DNA of 64,000 nucleotides, taken from contig CAYNTK010000002.1 in the NCBI GenBank assembly GCA_964400285.1, positions 62,001 through 126,000 on the forward strand. Reading direction: 5' to 3'. Below the pieces are notes generated by a model. The model saw nothing but the letters and a program-made list of their open reading frames with translations, was not told the DNA's origin and ran no database searches. Both the position numbers and the translations under genes were made by a program. Below are positions 45,466 through 53,442 of the stretch, one piece after another (positions within the stretch are counted from its first letter, which is position 1; the number at the start of each line of letters is the position of its first letter). Source of the stretch: FEN-1279 sp964400285. Lineage in GTDB: Bacteria; Bacteroidota; Ignavibacteria; Tepidaquicellales; Tepidaquicellaceae.

Positions 45466-48003
45466 ATGGACACTAAATATATAAAACTTTTCGTTTATGT
45501 TGTCCTTGCTATAATAATTCTCTTTTTTTTTTATTGGTATGTAGAAAGCCAGAAAGAGCCATCTAAAATACCAGATTACGGCTGGTTTGAAAAACAAAGA
45601 GCTTATCCTTTCGATGATATTCCTTACGATGAAAGAATAAAATCTCTGGAATATGTTAGAGAAAATATGAATTATAGCCAAACTTACAGATACACAAATT
45701 GGATACTCGTTGGTCCTACTAACGTCGAAGGAAGAATTACAACAGTAGCAATAGACCCCACTAATCCACAGATTGTTTATACTGGATGTGCAAATGGAGG
45801 TGTATGGAAATCTACAAACTTCTGCCAAAGCTGGATAAGTGTTTTTGATAATCAAAATACATCTTCTATTGGTTCGTTGGCAATCAATCCCCAATCGCCA
45901 AACGTAATCTACTGTGGAACAGGTGAATCTAATTCATTAAGAAGTTACTATCCGGGAACGGGAATATACAAATCTACAAATAGCGGAATAAATTGGACTT
46001 TTATCGGATTACAAAACACTTTCAGTATTCCAAGTATTGCAATAAATCCACAAAACCCAAATGAAATCTATGTTGCCGCACTCGGCTCATTAAGGAGAAC
46101 AAATCCCGAAAGAGGAATTTATAAATCTACCAATGCTGGCAATACTTGGTCTTTATCATTATTCGTTGCTGATTCCGTAGGAGCAATAGATGTCGTTCTC
46201 GACCCTACTAATCCAACTAAAGTTTTCGCTGCTTTCTGGGAAAGAACTCGAAGGGAAAATTATATTAAATACGGTGGACCAAAATCCGCTTTGTATGTTT
46301 CTACAAATTCTGGTTTAAACTGGAATGTTGTAACAGGAGGTTTTCCTTCCAATACTTCCACTCTTGGAAGAATCTCTATGGACATCTGCTCTTCTAATCC
46401 GCAGATTATTTACGCACTTTTAGCAAACACAAGCGGTTATACTGCCGGCTTGTATAAATCTACAAACGGAGGTTCAAACTGGACAAATGTAAATTCGTCT
46501 GTTGCTGGCTCTTCTAATTATGCTTGGTTCAATAGAATTTGCAAAGTCAATCCTACAAATCAAAATCATATTTTCTGTGGTGGTTTGAATATGGAGGTTT
46601 CAAGTGATGGCGGAACTACATTCACTTCGCCTTTTAATTGGATTCACGTTGACCATCACGCAGTTTACTTTGCTCCATCGAATTCAAATTATGTTGTAAT
46701 TGGAAATGATGGTGGTATCAATTACTCTACCGATGGTGGTTCGAGTTTCGCTGAAAGTCCTACCCTTCCAGTTACTCAATTTTATGCTGGCGATGTTAAT
46801 TTTCAAAATCATTATGCATTAATCGGTGGAACACAAGATAATGGAACAAATATGTCTTCGGGTAGTTTGACTTGGAACGAAGTGTATGGCGGTGATGGTT
46901 TTTACTGCTTATTCGATTACCAAAACCCTCAAAGAGTTTATGCTTCTTCACAAAACGGTGGACTTGTCCGCTCTACAAATGGCGGAAGCTCTTTTTCCAG
47001 TGCTACTTCGGGACTTGATTTAACCTATACGAATTGGAGCACCCCAATTGTTATGGATAAAAATAATCCTGCAATACTCTATTGCGGAACATATAAAGTT
47101 CATAAAACCACTAACTATGCAGCAAGCTGGACAGCAATAAGCCCCGACCTTGCAAAAGGACATATTGTCAATCTAGGAACTATAACTACAATCGATGTTT
47201 CTAAATCTAATCCAAACGTAATCTATGCAGGAACGGACGATGCAAACGTTTGGGTAACGACTAACGGAGGAACGAATTGGAGTTTAATCAATGCTGGACT
47301 TCCAAATCGCTGGGTTACAAGAGTTACCATTCATAATGACTCCGCTAATATTTGTTATGTTACACTTTCGGGATATAAAATAGATTCAACAGGAGCACAT
47401 ATATTTAGAACAACGAATTACGGAAATAGTTGGATAGCTATAAACGGAAACCTGCCCGATGCTCCGATTAATGATGTTTTGATACATCCGCTGAATTTAA
47501 ATAAATTATTTATCGGCACTGATTACGGAGTTATGGTTACAACAAATTTAGGACAAAATTGGGAAATAATGGGAAGCACGTTAAATTCAAGTGTACCTGT
47601 TCATGATATTACTATTCACCAACCTTCAATGAAAATATTTGCATGGACACACGGAAGAAGTGCATTTAGAATTGACCTCGAACCGATACAGAATATCACA
47701 AATCAGAATAATATTGCCAATGATTTTAAATTATTCCAAAACTACCCAAATCCTTTTAATCCGACGACTACTATTAAATTTATGATTCCGCTTTGTCATT
47801 CCTGCGGAAACGGGAGTTCGCAGGTTATTCTGAAAATATACGACGCACTCGGCAGAGTAGTGCAAACTCTGGTAAACGAAGAACTTAAAGCAGGAACTTA
47901 TGAAGTTAATTTCGACGCTGGATATCTACCCTCTGGCACTTATTACTATAAACTCGAAACTCAAAACTTTAAAGAAACAAAAAGAATGATTTTAATTAAA
48001 TAA
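45466..48003 (+). CDS. VPS10/sortilin-like beta-propeller protein with T9SS sorting domain
   Basis: Large extracellular protein of 845 residues. The N terminus has one hydrophobic segment (YIKLFVYVVLAIIILFFFYW) acting as signal or anchor. The body is a long BNR/sortilin-type propeller with units such as GRITTVAIDPTNPQIVYTGC, NGGVWKSTN and KTTNYAASWTAI, a pattern found in exo-glycosidase-like and gliding-motility-associated surface proteins. The C terminus is a T9SS sorting domain (NYPNPFNP, IYDALGRVVQTLVN, SGTYYYKLETQNF). The domain contains an extra CHSCGNGSSQ segment, shared with the next gene and encoded by a palindrome (47801-47824). No catalytic site is identifiable. Confidence 0.88.
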   Translation: MDTKYIKLFVYVVLAIIILFFFYWYVESQKEPSKIPDYGWFEKQRAYPFDDIPYDERIKSLEYVRENMNYSQTYRYTNWILVGPTNVEGRITTVAIDPTNPQIVYTGCANGGVWKSTNFCQSWISVFDNQNTSSIGSLAINPQSPNVIYCGTGESNSLRSYYPGTGIYKSTNSGINWTFIGLQNTFSIPSIAINPQNPNEIYVAALGSLRRTNPERGIYKSTNAGNTWSLSLFVADSVGAIDVVLDPTNPTKVFAAFWERTRRENYIKYGGPKSALYVSTNSGLNWNVVTGGFPSNTSTLGRISMDICSSNPQIIYALLANTSGYTAGLYKSTNGGSNWTNVNSSVAGSSNYAWFNRICKVNPTNQNHIFCGGLNMEVSSDGGTTFTSPFNWIHVDHHAVYFAPSNSNYVVIGNDGGINYSTDGGSSFAESPTLPVTQFYAGDVNFQNHYALIGGTQDNGTNMSSGSLTWNEVYGGDGFYCLFDYQNPQRVYASSQNGGLVRSTNGGSSFSSATSGLDLTYTNWSTPIVMDKNNPAILYCGTYKVHKTTNYAASWTAISPDLAKGHIVNLGTITTIDVSKSNPNVIYAGTDDANVWVTTNGGTNWSLINAGLPNRWVTRVTIHNDSANICYVTLSGYKIDSTGAHIFRTTNYGNSWIAINGNLPDAPINDVLIHPLNLNKLFIGTDYGVMVTTNLGQNWEIMGSTLNSSVPVHDITIHQPSMKIFAWTHGRSAFRIDLEPIQNITNQNNIANDFKLFQNYPNPFNPTTTIKFMIPLCHSCGNGSSQVILKIYDALGRVVQTLVNEELKAGTYEVNFDAGYLPSGTYYYKLETQNFKETKRMILIK
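47779..47993 (+). repeat. Sorting-domain DNA repeat, copy 1
   Basis: 215 nt encoding most of the T9SS sorting domain of the sortilin-like protein. It is nearly identical to 49921-50135 in the next gene, with about six differences counted by eye. It contains the palindrome CCTGCGGAA-ACGGGAG-TTCGCAGG. Confidence 0.85.
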
Positions 48004-48108
48004 TGAAAAAATAAATAAAATAAAATAATTAACCCCGTATTTTTCCACTACTTCTTTTTGCTATAATAATTTTTGGAAAAATCTTTTTAAAAATAAAGAT
48101 TATAAAAA

Positions 48109-50145
48109 ATGAAAAAAATAATTTTTCTATTTGTAATTTTACATTTTGTATTTAAAATAGATTATTCTAATGCTCAATGGGTGCAGTGTGATGGAATTTA
48201 TGGAGGGACTGTTTACTCTCTTGCCGTCAGCGGGAATAATATTCTTGCCGGGAAATATGGTATTGGAATATCTCTATCCACTAATAACGGCATAAGTTGG
48301 TCTCAAACTACATTGAATAATCAAACTGTTCTCTCTCTAGCAGTTAGCGGAAGTAATATTTTTGCTGGGACAGCTGATAGTGGAGTATATCTATCAACTA
48401 ATAATGGTGTAAACTGGACTCATACTATATTGAATAATCAATTTATACTCTCTCTTGCTATCAGCGGGAATAATATTTTTGCTGGGACATATGGGAATGG
48501 CGTATTTCTTTCAACCAACAACGGTATAAACTGGACTCAAACTGCATTAAATAATCAATATGTACGCTCTCTCGCAGTTAGCGGAAATAATATTTTTGCC
48601 GGAACAGGAAATGGCGTATATTTATCCACCAATAACGGTATAAACTGGACTCAAACTGCTTTAAATAATAAATCTGTTCTCTCTCTTGCCGTTAGCGTGA
48701 ATTATATTTTTGCAGGGACAGAGGGAAACGGTGTATATCTTTCAACCAATAACGGCGTAAACTGGACTCAAACTGCTCTGAGTAATCAATATGTTTACTC
48801 TCTTGCCGTCAGCGGGATTAATATTTTTGCAGGGACAGATGGCAGTGGAGTATTTCTTTCAACCAATAACGGCATAAGTTGGACTCAAACTGAGTTGAAT
48901 AACCAATATGTAAGCTCAATTGCCGTCAGTGGAATTAATATTTTTGTAGGGACAGAGGTTAACGGTGTATTTCTTTCGACCAATAACGGTGCAAGCTGGT
49001 CTCAAACTGCATTGAATAATCAATCTGTACGCTCTCTTGCTTTTAGTGTAAATAATACTTTTGCCGGCGTAGATTATAATGGTGTATATCTTTCAACCAA
49101 TAACGGTGTAAATTGGACTCAAACTGAATTGAATAATATTTCTGTACGTTCTCTTGCTGTCAGCGGAAACAATATTTTTGCAGGAACATATGGTAGTGGT
49201 GTATATCTTTCAACCAATAACGGTGCAAGTTGGTCTCAAACTGCGATGAATAATAATTCTGTTCTCGCTCTTGCTATCAGCGGAAATAATATTTTTGCAG
49301 GGACAAATTATTATAACGGTGTATATCTTTCAACAAATAACGGAGTAAGTTGGACTCAAACTTCTTTAAATAATCAAAATATTTACTCTCTCGCAGTCAG
49401 TGGGATTTATATTTTTGCAGGAACAGGAGATAGCGGTGTATTTCGAACTACAAATAACGGCGTAAACTGGTCTCAAACTGCATTAAACAATAAACCTGTT
49501 CAGTCTCTTGCTGTCAGCGGGAATAATATTTTTGCAGGGACATATGGTAGTGGTGTTTTCCTTTCAACCAATAATGGAGTAAGCTGGACTCAAACTGCAC
49601 TGAATAATCAAGTTGTACGCTCTCTTGCTGTTAGCGAAAATTATATTTTTGCAGGGACAGATATATATGGGGTATATCTATCCACCAATAACGGTGTAAA
49701 CTGGTTACAGAAAAATCAAGGGTTTAATCCTGTACCACCTATTTATTCTTTATTAATTGCAAACAACTATATATTCGCGGGAACTCTTGACCAGTCGGTC
49801 TGGCATCGTTTATATCAGGAAATAATAATGGGCATTAAAAATATTTCAACTCAATTACCAAAAGGTTATGTTTTGGGACAAAACTACCCCAACCCATTTA
49901 ATCCGACTACAACTATTAGATTTATGATTCCGCTTTGTCATTCCTGCGGAAGCGGAAGTTCGCAGGTTATTCTGAAAATATACGACGCACTCGGCAGAGT
50001 AGTGCAAACTCTGGTGAACGAAGAACTTAAAGCAGGAACTTATGAAGTTATTTTCGACGCTGGATATCTACCCTCTGGCACTTATTTCTATAAACTCGAA
50101 ACTCAAAACTTCAAAGAAACAAAAAGAATGATTTTGTTAAAGTGA
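48109..50145 (+). CDS. Secreted 39-residue-repeat propeller protein with T9SS sorting domain
   Basis: Extracellular protein of 678 residues. The signal peptide ends YSNAQW. Residues ~35-535 consist of 13 near-identical units of 38-40 residues, each reading approximately SLAVSGNNIFAGTxGxGV, YLSTNNGVNWTQTALNNQ, plus a degenerate final blade. They form BNR-like blades, possibly two stacked propellers. A linker leads to a T9SS sorting domain (YVLGQNYPNPFNP, IYDALGRVVQTLVN) almost identical to that of the previous gene. Such uniform repeats suggest recent expansion and likely length variation between strains. Ligand unknown. Confidence 0.88.
   Translation: MKKIIFLFVILHFVFKIDYSNAQWVQCDGIYGGTVYSLAVSGNNILAGKYGIGISLSTNNGISWSQTTLNNQTVLSLAVSGSNIFAGTADSGVYLSTNNGVNWTHTILNNQFILSLAISGNNIFAGTYGNGVFLSTNNGINWTQTALNNQYVRSLAVSGNNIFAGTGNGVYLSTNNGINWTQTALNNKSVLSLAVSVNYIFAGTEGNGVYLSTNNGVNWTQTALSNQYVYSLAVSGINIFAGTDGSGVFLSTNNGISWTQTELNNQYVSSIAVSGINIFVGTEVNGVFLSTNNGASWSQTALNNQSVRSLAFSVNNTFAGVDYNGVYLSTNNGVNWTQTELNNISVRSLAVSGNNIFAGTYGSGVYLSTNNGASWSQTAMNNNSVLALAISGNNIFAGTNYYNGVYLSTNNGVSWTQTSLNNQNIYSLAVSGIYIFAGTGDSGVFRTTNNGVNWSQTALNNKPVQSLAVSGNNIFAGTYGSGVFLSTNNGVSWTQTALNNQVVRSLAVSENYIFAGTDIYGVYLSTNNGVNWLQKNQGFNPVPPIYSLLIANNYIFAGTLDQSVWHRLYQEIIMGIKNISTQLPKGYVLGQNYPNPFNPTTTIRFMIPLCHSCGSGSSQVILKIYDALGRVVQTLVNEELKAGTYEVIFDAGYLPSGTYFYKLETQNFKETKRMILLK
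48211..49710 (+). repeat. In-frame tandem array of ~117-bp units
   Basis: Thirteen consecutive units of mostly 117 bp (114-120), each containing a version of CTTTCAACCAATAACGG and a GGGACA-type segment. The units are in frame throughout. One unit is one codon shorter and one is one codon longer than the norm. Confidence 0.88.
49921..50135 (+). repeat. Sorting-domain DNA repeat, copy 2
   Basis: 215 nt matching 47779-47993 almost exactly, including the internal palindrome (49943-49966, CCTGCGGAAGCGG followed by AAGTTCGCAGG). It encodes the sorting domain of the repeat protein. Confidence 0.85.
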
Positions 50146-50175
50146 AATCTTTTTTAGTATTTAATTCATAGAATT

Positions 50176-52023
50176 ATGAAAACGACAAAAAAATTAAAAA
50201 TTTTTATTTTCTTTTTTACCATAATAACTTTATCTTCATTTATCCTTACATTTTGGGCTTTTAATACATACAAACAAACTATCAATTACGTTGAATCATC
50301 TAATGGATTACAAACAATTACTTTAGAAAGTGGGAGAACAGAACTAGAATTCGCAGATATTAATAGCGATGGTTATCTCGACATATTATCCATTGGAGAC
50401 CACGGGAATCCGTTAATTAATTCGGGTGAGCAAGGAGTTATGGTATGGTTTGGAAATGGGACAGGAACTAATTGGATTCATTATCAAACAGGCAATCTGG
50501 GTTATGGTGGAATTGCAGTTGGTGATGTTAATAATGATGGCGAACTTGATATCGGTTACGGAATGCATCACAATTACTCAACGAATGATTTCGGAGATCA
50601 GATTCTCGAAGTTGCTCTTGGAAATGGTACGGGAATGAATTGGATACCATATGACGATAGTTTAGCAATGAATGGAGAAACATGGGGTATGTTCACTACT
50701 GATTTCGGAGACATCGATAACGATGGTAAACTGGATTTAGGTTCTATATCCTTTGGTTGCTGTAATGGTATACGGATTTATAAAAATTTAGGAACTGGCG
50801 TTTGGAGACAAACTTTTTCTGTTTCGGGTGGAAATTCATCTATGGAATTTTCCTTCGGAGATATTAATAAAGACGGCAATCTCGATTTCGTAGCTGCATA
50901 TCAAAATGGTGGTGTTTATTTCGGAAACGGAAATGGTGGTTTTATAAATGCTCAATACAATCTCCCTTCGCCTTCAAATACGGGATACAAAGGAGTAACA
51001 CTTGGAGATGTTGATAATGACGGAGCGATGGATTTTGGATTTATTGCTGAGGGTGGTGCGATTAATGTCTGGAAGTTTGATAGAATTGCTCTACAGTATA
51101 TAAACCTATCTGCAAATCTTCCCACCTCGAGCAGTAATACTGCTGCAGTTTTATATGATATGGACTCGGATAACTTTTGTGATTTAGTTTTATATGGCGG
51201 GGGTACCGCTACAATATGGAAAGGAAACGGAGGTTCTAATTGGACTCAAGTTGCATCTTTTTCAGTACCTTCTCCAGGAACTTATTCGGGAATTGATGTT
51301 GCAGATGCAGATAGAAACGGATTCGCTGATATTGTCTTACAAACTGCTCAACAACAAGGACTATTTAATTATATTAATTACTTGAGGTTCTTTAAAGAAT
51401 CTACTCCTTATTCAACACTTTATATCAAACCAATTTTCCCTAAGGGTTTTGAATATTTTAAACCGGGTTGTGTAAGATTTATTGACTGGATTAGCTCTGC
51501 ACCCCCTACTCCACAATCTCTGGTAAAACTCGAATTATCTACCAATGGCCCAAATGGTCCTTTTACTTTAATTGCTGATAGCTTAAAAAATAATGGAAGA
51601 TACCAGTGGTCAATTCCATCAGGTATATCCTCTGCTAATTGTTTTATAAAATATACAGTATATTTTCCTGGAACAGCTCAATCTTACGTTAACATAAATT
51701 CAAAACCTTTCGGAATTGGTCTTTTTACTGAAAGTAATTCTAATATTACTAATTTTCCAGATATATTTTGTCTTTCTCAAAACTATCCAAACCCCTTTAA
51801 TCCTGTAACTAATATTAAATTCGATATTCCGAAAAGTAGCTTCGTCTCACTTAAAATTTATGACGTTACAGGTAGAGAAGTTGCTACTCTCATAAACGAT
51901 ATTTTAAATGCAGGTATTTATAATGTAGATTGGAACGGGAGCTCTTACTCGAGTGGAGTTTATTTCTACAAGCTGGAAGTAAATGGATTTTCGGATACTA
52001 AAAAGATGATTTTGGTAAAATAA
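50176..52023 (+). CDS. FG-GAP/VCBS-repeat protein with T9SS sorting domain
   Basis: Extracellular protein of 615 residues. It has an N-terminal hydrophobic signal, then about seven FG-GAP/VCBS units with calcium-loop-like acidic motifs: FADINSDGYLD, VGDVNNDGELD, FGDIDNDGKLD, FGDINKDGNLD, LGDVDNDGAMD, YDMDSDNFCD and VADADRNGFAD. These form a seven-bladed, integrin-like propeller. Next comes a ~90-residue beta domain resembling Kre9/Knh1 surface domains (FIDWISSAPPTPQSLVKLEL, GRYQWSIPSG). It ends in a T9SS sorting domain (NYPNPFNP, IYDVTGREVATLIN, SGVYFYKLEVNGF) without the CHSCG insert. It lies 30 nt after the repeat protein. Probably an adhesin or surface scaffold. Confidence 0.9.
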   Translation: MKTTKKLKIFIFFFTIITLSSFILTFWAFNTYKQTINYVESSNGLQTITLESGRTELEFADINSDGYLDILSIGDHGNPLINSGEQGVMVWFGNGTGTNWIHYQTGNLGYGGIAVGDVNNDGELDIGYGMHHNYSTNDFGDQILEVALGNGTGMNWIPYDDSLAMNGETWGMFTTDFGDIDNDGKLDLGSISFGCCNGIRIYKNLGTGVWRQTFSVSGGNSSMEFSFGDINKDGNLDFVAAYQNGGVYFGNGNGGFINAQYNLPSPSNTGYKGVTLGDVDNDGAMDFGFIAEGGAINVWKFDRIALQYINLSANLPTSSSNTAAVLYDMDSDNFCDLVLYGGGTATIWKGNGGSNWTQVASFSVPSPGTYSGIDVADADRNGFADIVLQTAQQQGLFNYINYLRFFKESTPYSTLYIKPIFPKGFEYFKPGCVRFIDWISSAPPTPQSLVKLELSTNGPNGPFTLIADSLKNNGRYQWSIPSGISSANCFIKYTVYFPGTAQSYVNINSKPFGIGLFTESNSNITNFPDIFCLSQNYPNPFNPVTNIKFDIPKSSFVSLKIYDVTGREVATLINDILNAGIYNVDWNGSSYSSGVYFYKLEVNGFSDTKKMILVK

Positions 52024-52040
52024 AATTTTAAATCAAAATA

Positions 52041-52075
52041 AAAAAGAGTTATCCAAATTATGGATAACTCTTTTT
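52041..52075. terminator. Bidirectional intrinsic terminator
   Basis: A perfect 14-bp stem (AAAAAGAGTTATCC with GGATAACTCTTTTT) and a 7-nt loop lie between the convergent FG-GAP and LamG genes, with A and T runs on its two sides. Confidence 0.9.
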
Positions 52076-52094
52076 TTATTAAATTAGAAATATC

Positions 52095-53315
52095 TTAAGG
52101 TGTAATATACGGCCCGTCGGGATTCCATATTGGACTATTAACTAAAGTGCCAGTATTCCCGTTTGCTGTAGCATCAAAAATTACGGAACCTGAACCTTCG
52201 TTAAATTTGTAATACAAAACCAAACCATTCTCATTTCCTGTCAAAGTCTTATTATAATCACTCTGAATTTCTGATGCTGTTCTTGTTACATTCCAAATTC
52301 TTATCTCATCATACCTTCCAAACCCATATTCAATCGCTCCGCTGATACCGCAGGCAATATAGAGTGGTGAAGTATTAATAGTAAAATTATAATTCTTTGA
52401 AACACTTCCAATCAATTGACCATTAGAATAAAATTTCACAGTTGAACCATCATAAGTTACTGCTATGTGATACCATGTATCAAGTGTAATTGGCATCTTT
52501 GCCATTGCAGTTGGTGAAGAACCAGGAACTACGAATGTCCAAGCAGTATCCGCTTTCGAATATTCGAAATACCAACTCGACTGTTTATCCAAAAACGAAA
52601 AATAATTGTATGTATAGCCCAGCACCTTATACCACCCTTCAATGGTAAATGTCTTGCTTGTTAAAATATTATTTATAGATGTCGAACTTGATACACGTCC
52701 ATACTGGTTTGTCCCATTAAATTCCAGACAATAGTTCGACCTCATTGGTGAATAGGTTACCGTTATTCCCCAAGATTTTATCACACCAGTTCTAAAACTT
52801 CCCGAGTTAATAATCCTTAATGTATATAAACCATTTACCAAAGAATCCCTTAAAGCACGCAACGGACTAAAAGGCATATACATACCCGTAAAAGGAGGAG
52901 TTGCTAACCTTATGGGGTCTGATGAAGAATCACTTAATACCGTTCTTGCAAAATAATTTCCGGGACCACCGAAATTTAATGTATCTATCACCCTTACTGT
53001 CCTGCCCTGATGAAGAAGCTCGAATTTTAATTTTGATGCATCTACATTAATAATACTATCTAATGTCACGTTAATATTCTTTATATAATTATCTGCTGGA
53101 AAATCCGTTATTACAGCATTCAATGTATCCTCTGTAATTCCGGGATTTATATTTATATTCAAATCCGTTTTCTTTAAACTTTTCCAAATTAAAGTCGGTG
53201 TTACTCCTCCTCCACCTCCTGTTTGAGTATTAACCGGATTTTCATCCTTATTACAGGAATAAAATATTAATGAAGCTATAAAAACTAATATTACAAAAAA
53301 ATATAACTTTTTCAT
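52095..53315 (-). CDS. Lipoprotein with proprotein-convertase P domain and LamG domain
   Basis: Surface or periplasmic lipoprotein of 406 residues. The signal ends in a lipobox (FYSCNKDE), followed by a Gly-rich linker. Residues ~45-185 look like a P/homB domain: VTLDSIINVDASKLKFELLH, GLYTLRIINSGSFRTGVIKS and a closing WGITV. Residues ~190-400 are a concanavalin-like LamG_3 domain (CLEFNGTNQYGRV, FTIEGWYKV, WYHIAVTYDGSTVKFYSNG, YDEIRIWNVTRTASEIQSDY). It likely binds carbohydrate or protein. Its C terminus has no T9SS domain, consistent with lipid anchoring instead. The gene is followed by a bidirectional terminator. Confidence 0.88.
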   Translation of the reverse strand: MKKLYFFVILVFIASLIFYSCNKDENPVNTQTGGGGGVTPTLIWKSLKKTDLNININPGITEDTLNAVITDFPADNYIKNINVTLDSIINVDASKLKFELLHQGRTVRVIDTLNFGGPGNYFARTVLSDSSSDPIRLATPPFTGMYMPFSPLRALRDSLVNGLYTLRIINSGSFRTGVIKSWGITVTYSPMRSNYCLEFNGTNQYGRVSSSTSINNILTSKTFTIEGWYKVLGYTYNYFSFLDKQSSWYFEYSKADTAWTFVVPGSSPTAMAKMPITLDTWYHIAVTYDGSTVKFYSNGQLIGSVSKNYNFTINTSPLYIACGISGAIEYGFGRYDEIRIWNVTRTASEIQSDYNKTLTGNENGLVLYYKFNEGSGSVIFDATANGNTGTLVNSPIWNPDGPYITP

Positions 53316-53397
53316 ATTTTTTATAATTTAAGGTTAATATAAACTTACTTTATATAAGATAAATAAATTTGTATTAGAAAGGTATTGAAAAAAAATT

Positions 53398-53431
53398 CTG
53401 TTTCCGGCTATCCCATATTAACCGGAAACAG
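53398..53431 (-). terminator. Intrinsic terminator after the T9SS subtilase gene
   Basis: CTGTTTCCGG with CCGGAAACAG forms a 10-bp GC-containing stem and a 14-nt loop, followed on the minus strand by AATTTTTTTTTC. It lies 11 nt after the stop. Confidence 0.85.
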
Positions 53432-53442
53432 TTTTAAAATTT

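Noticed and set aside
45430..45894. 154-codon antisense frame over the start of the sortilin-like gene
   Set aside because: No family features; mirrors codon bias of the real plus-strand gene, which has a signal segment and propeller repeats.
48211..49710. Possible CRISPR-like array
   Set aside because: Repeat units are contiguous, in frame and encode propeller blades; no spacer-repeat alternation and no cas genes.
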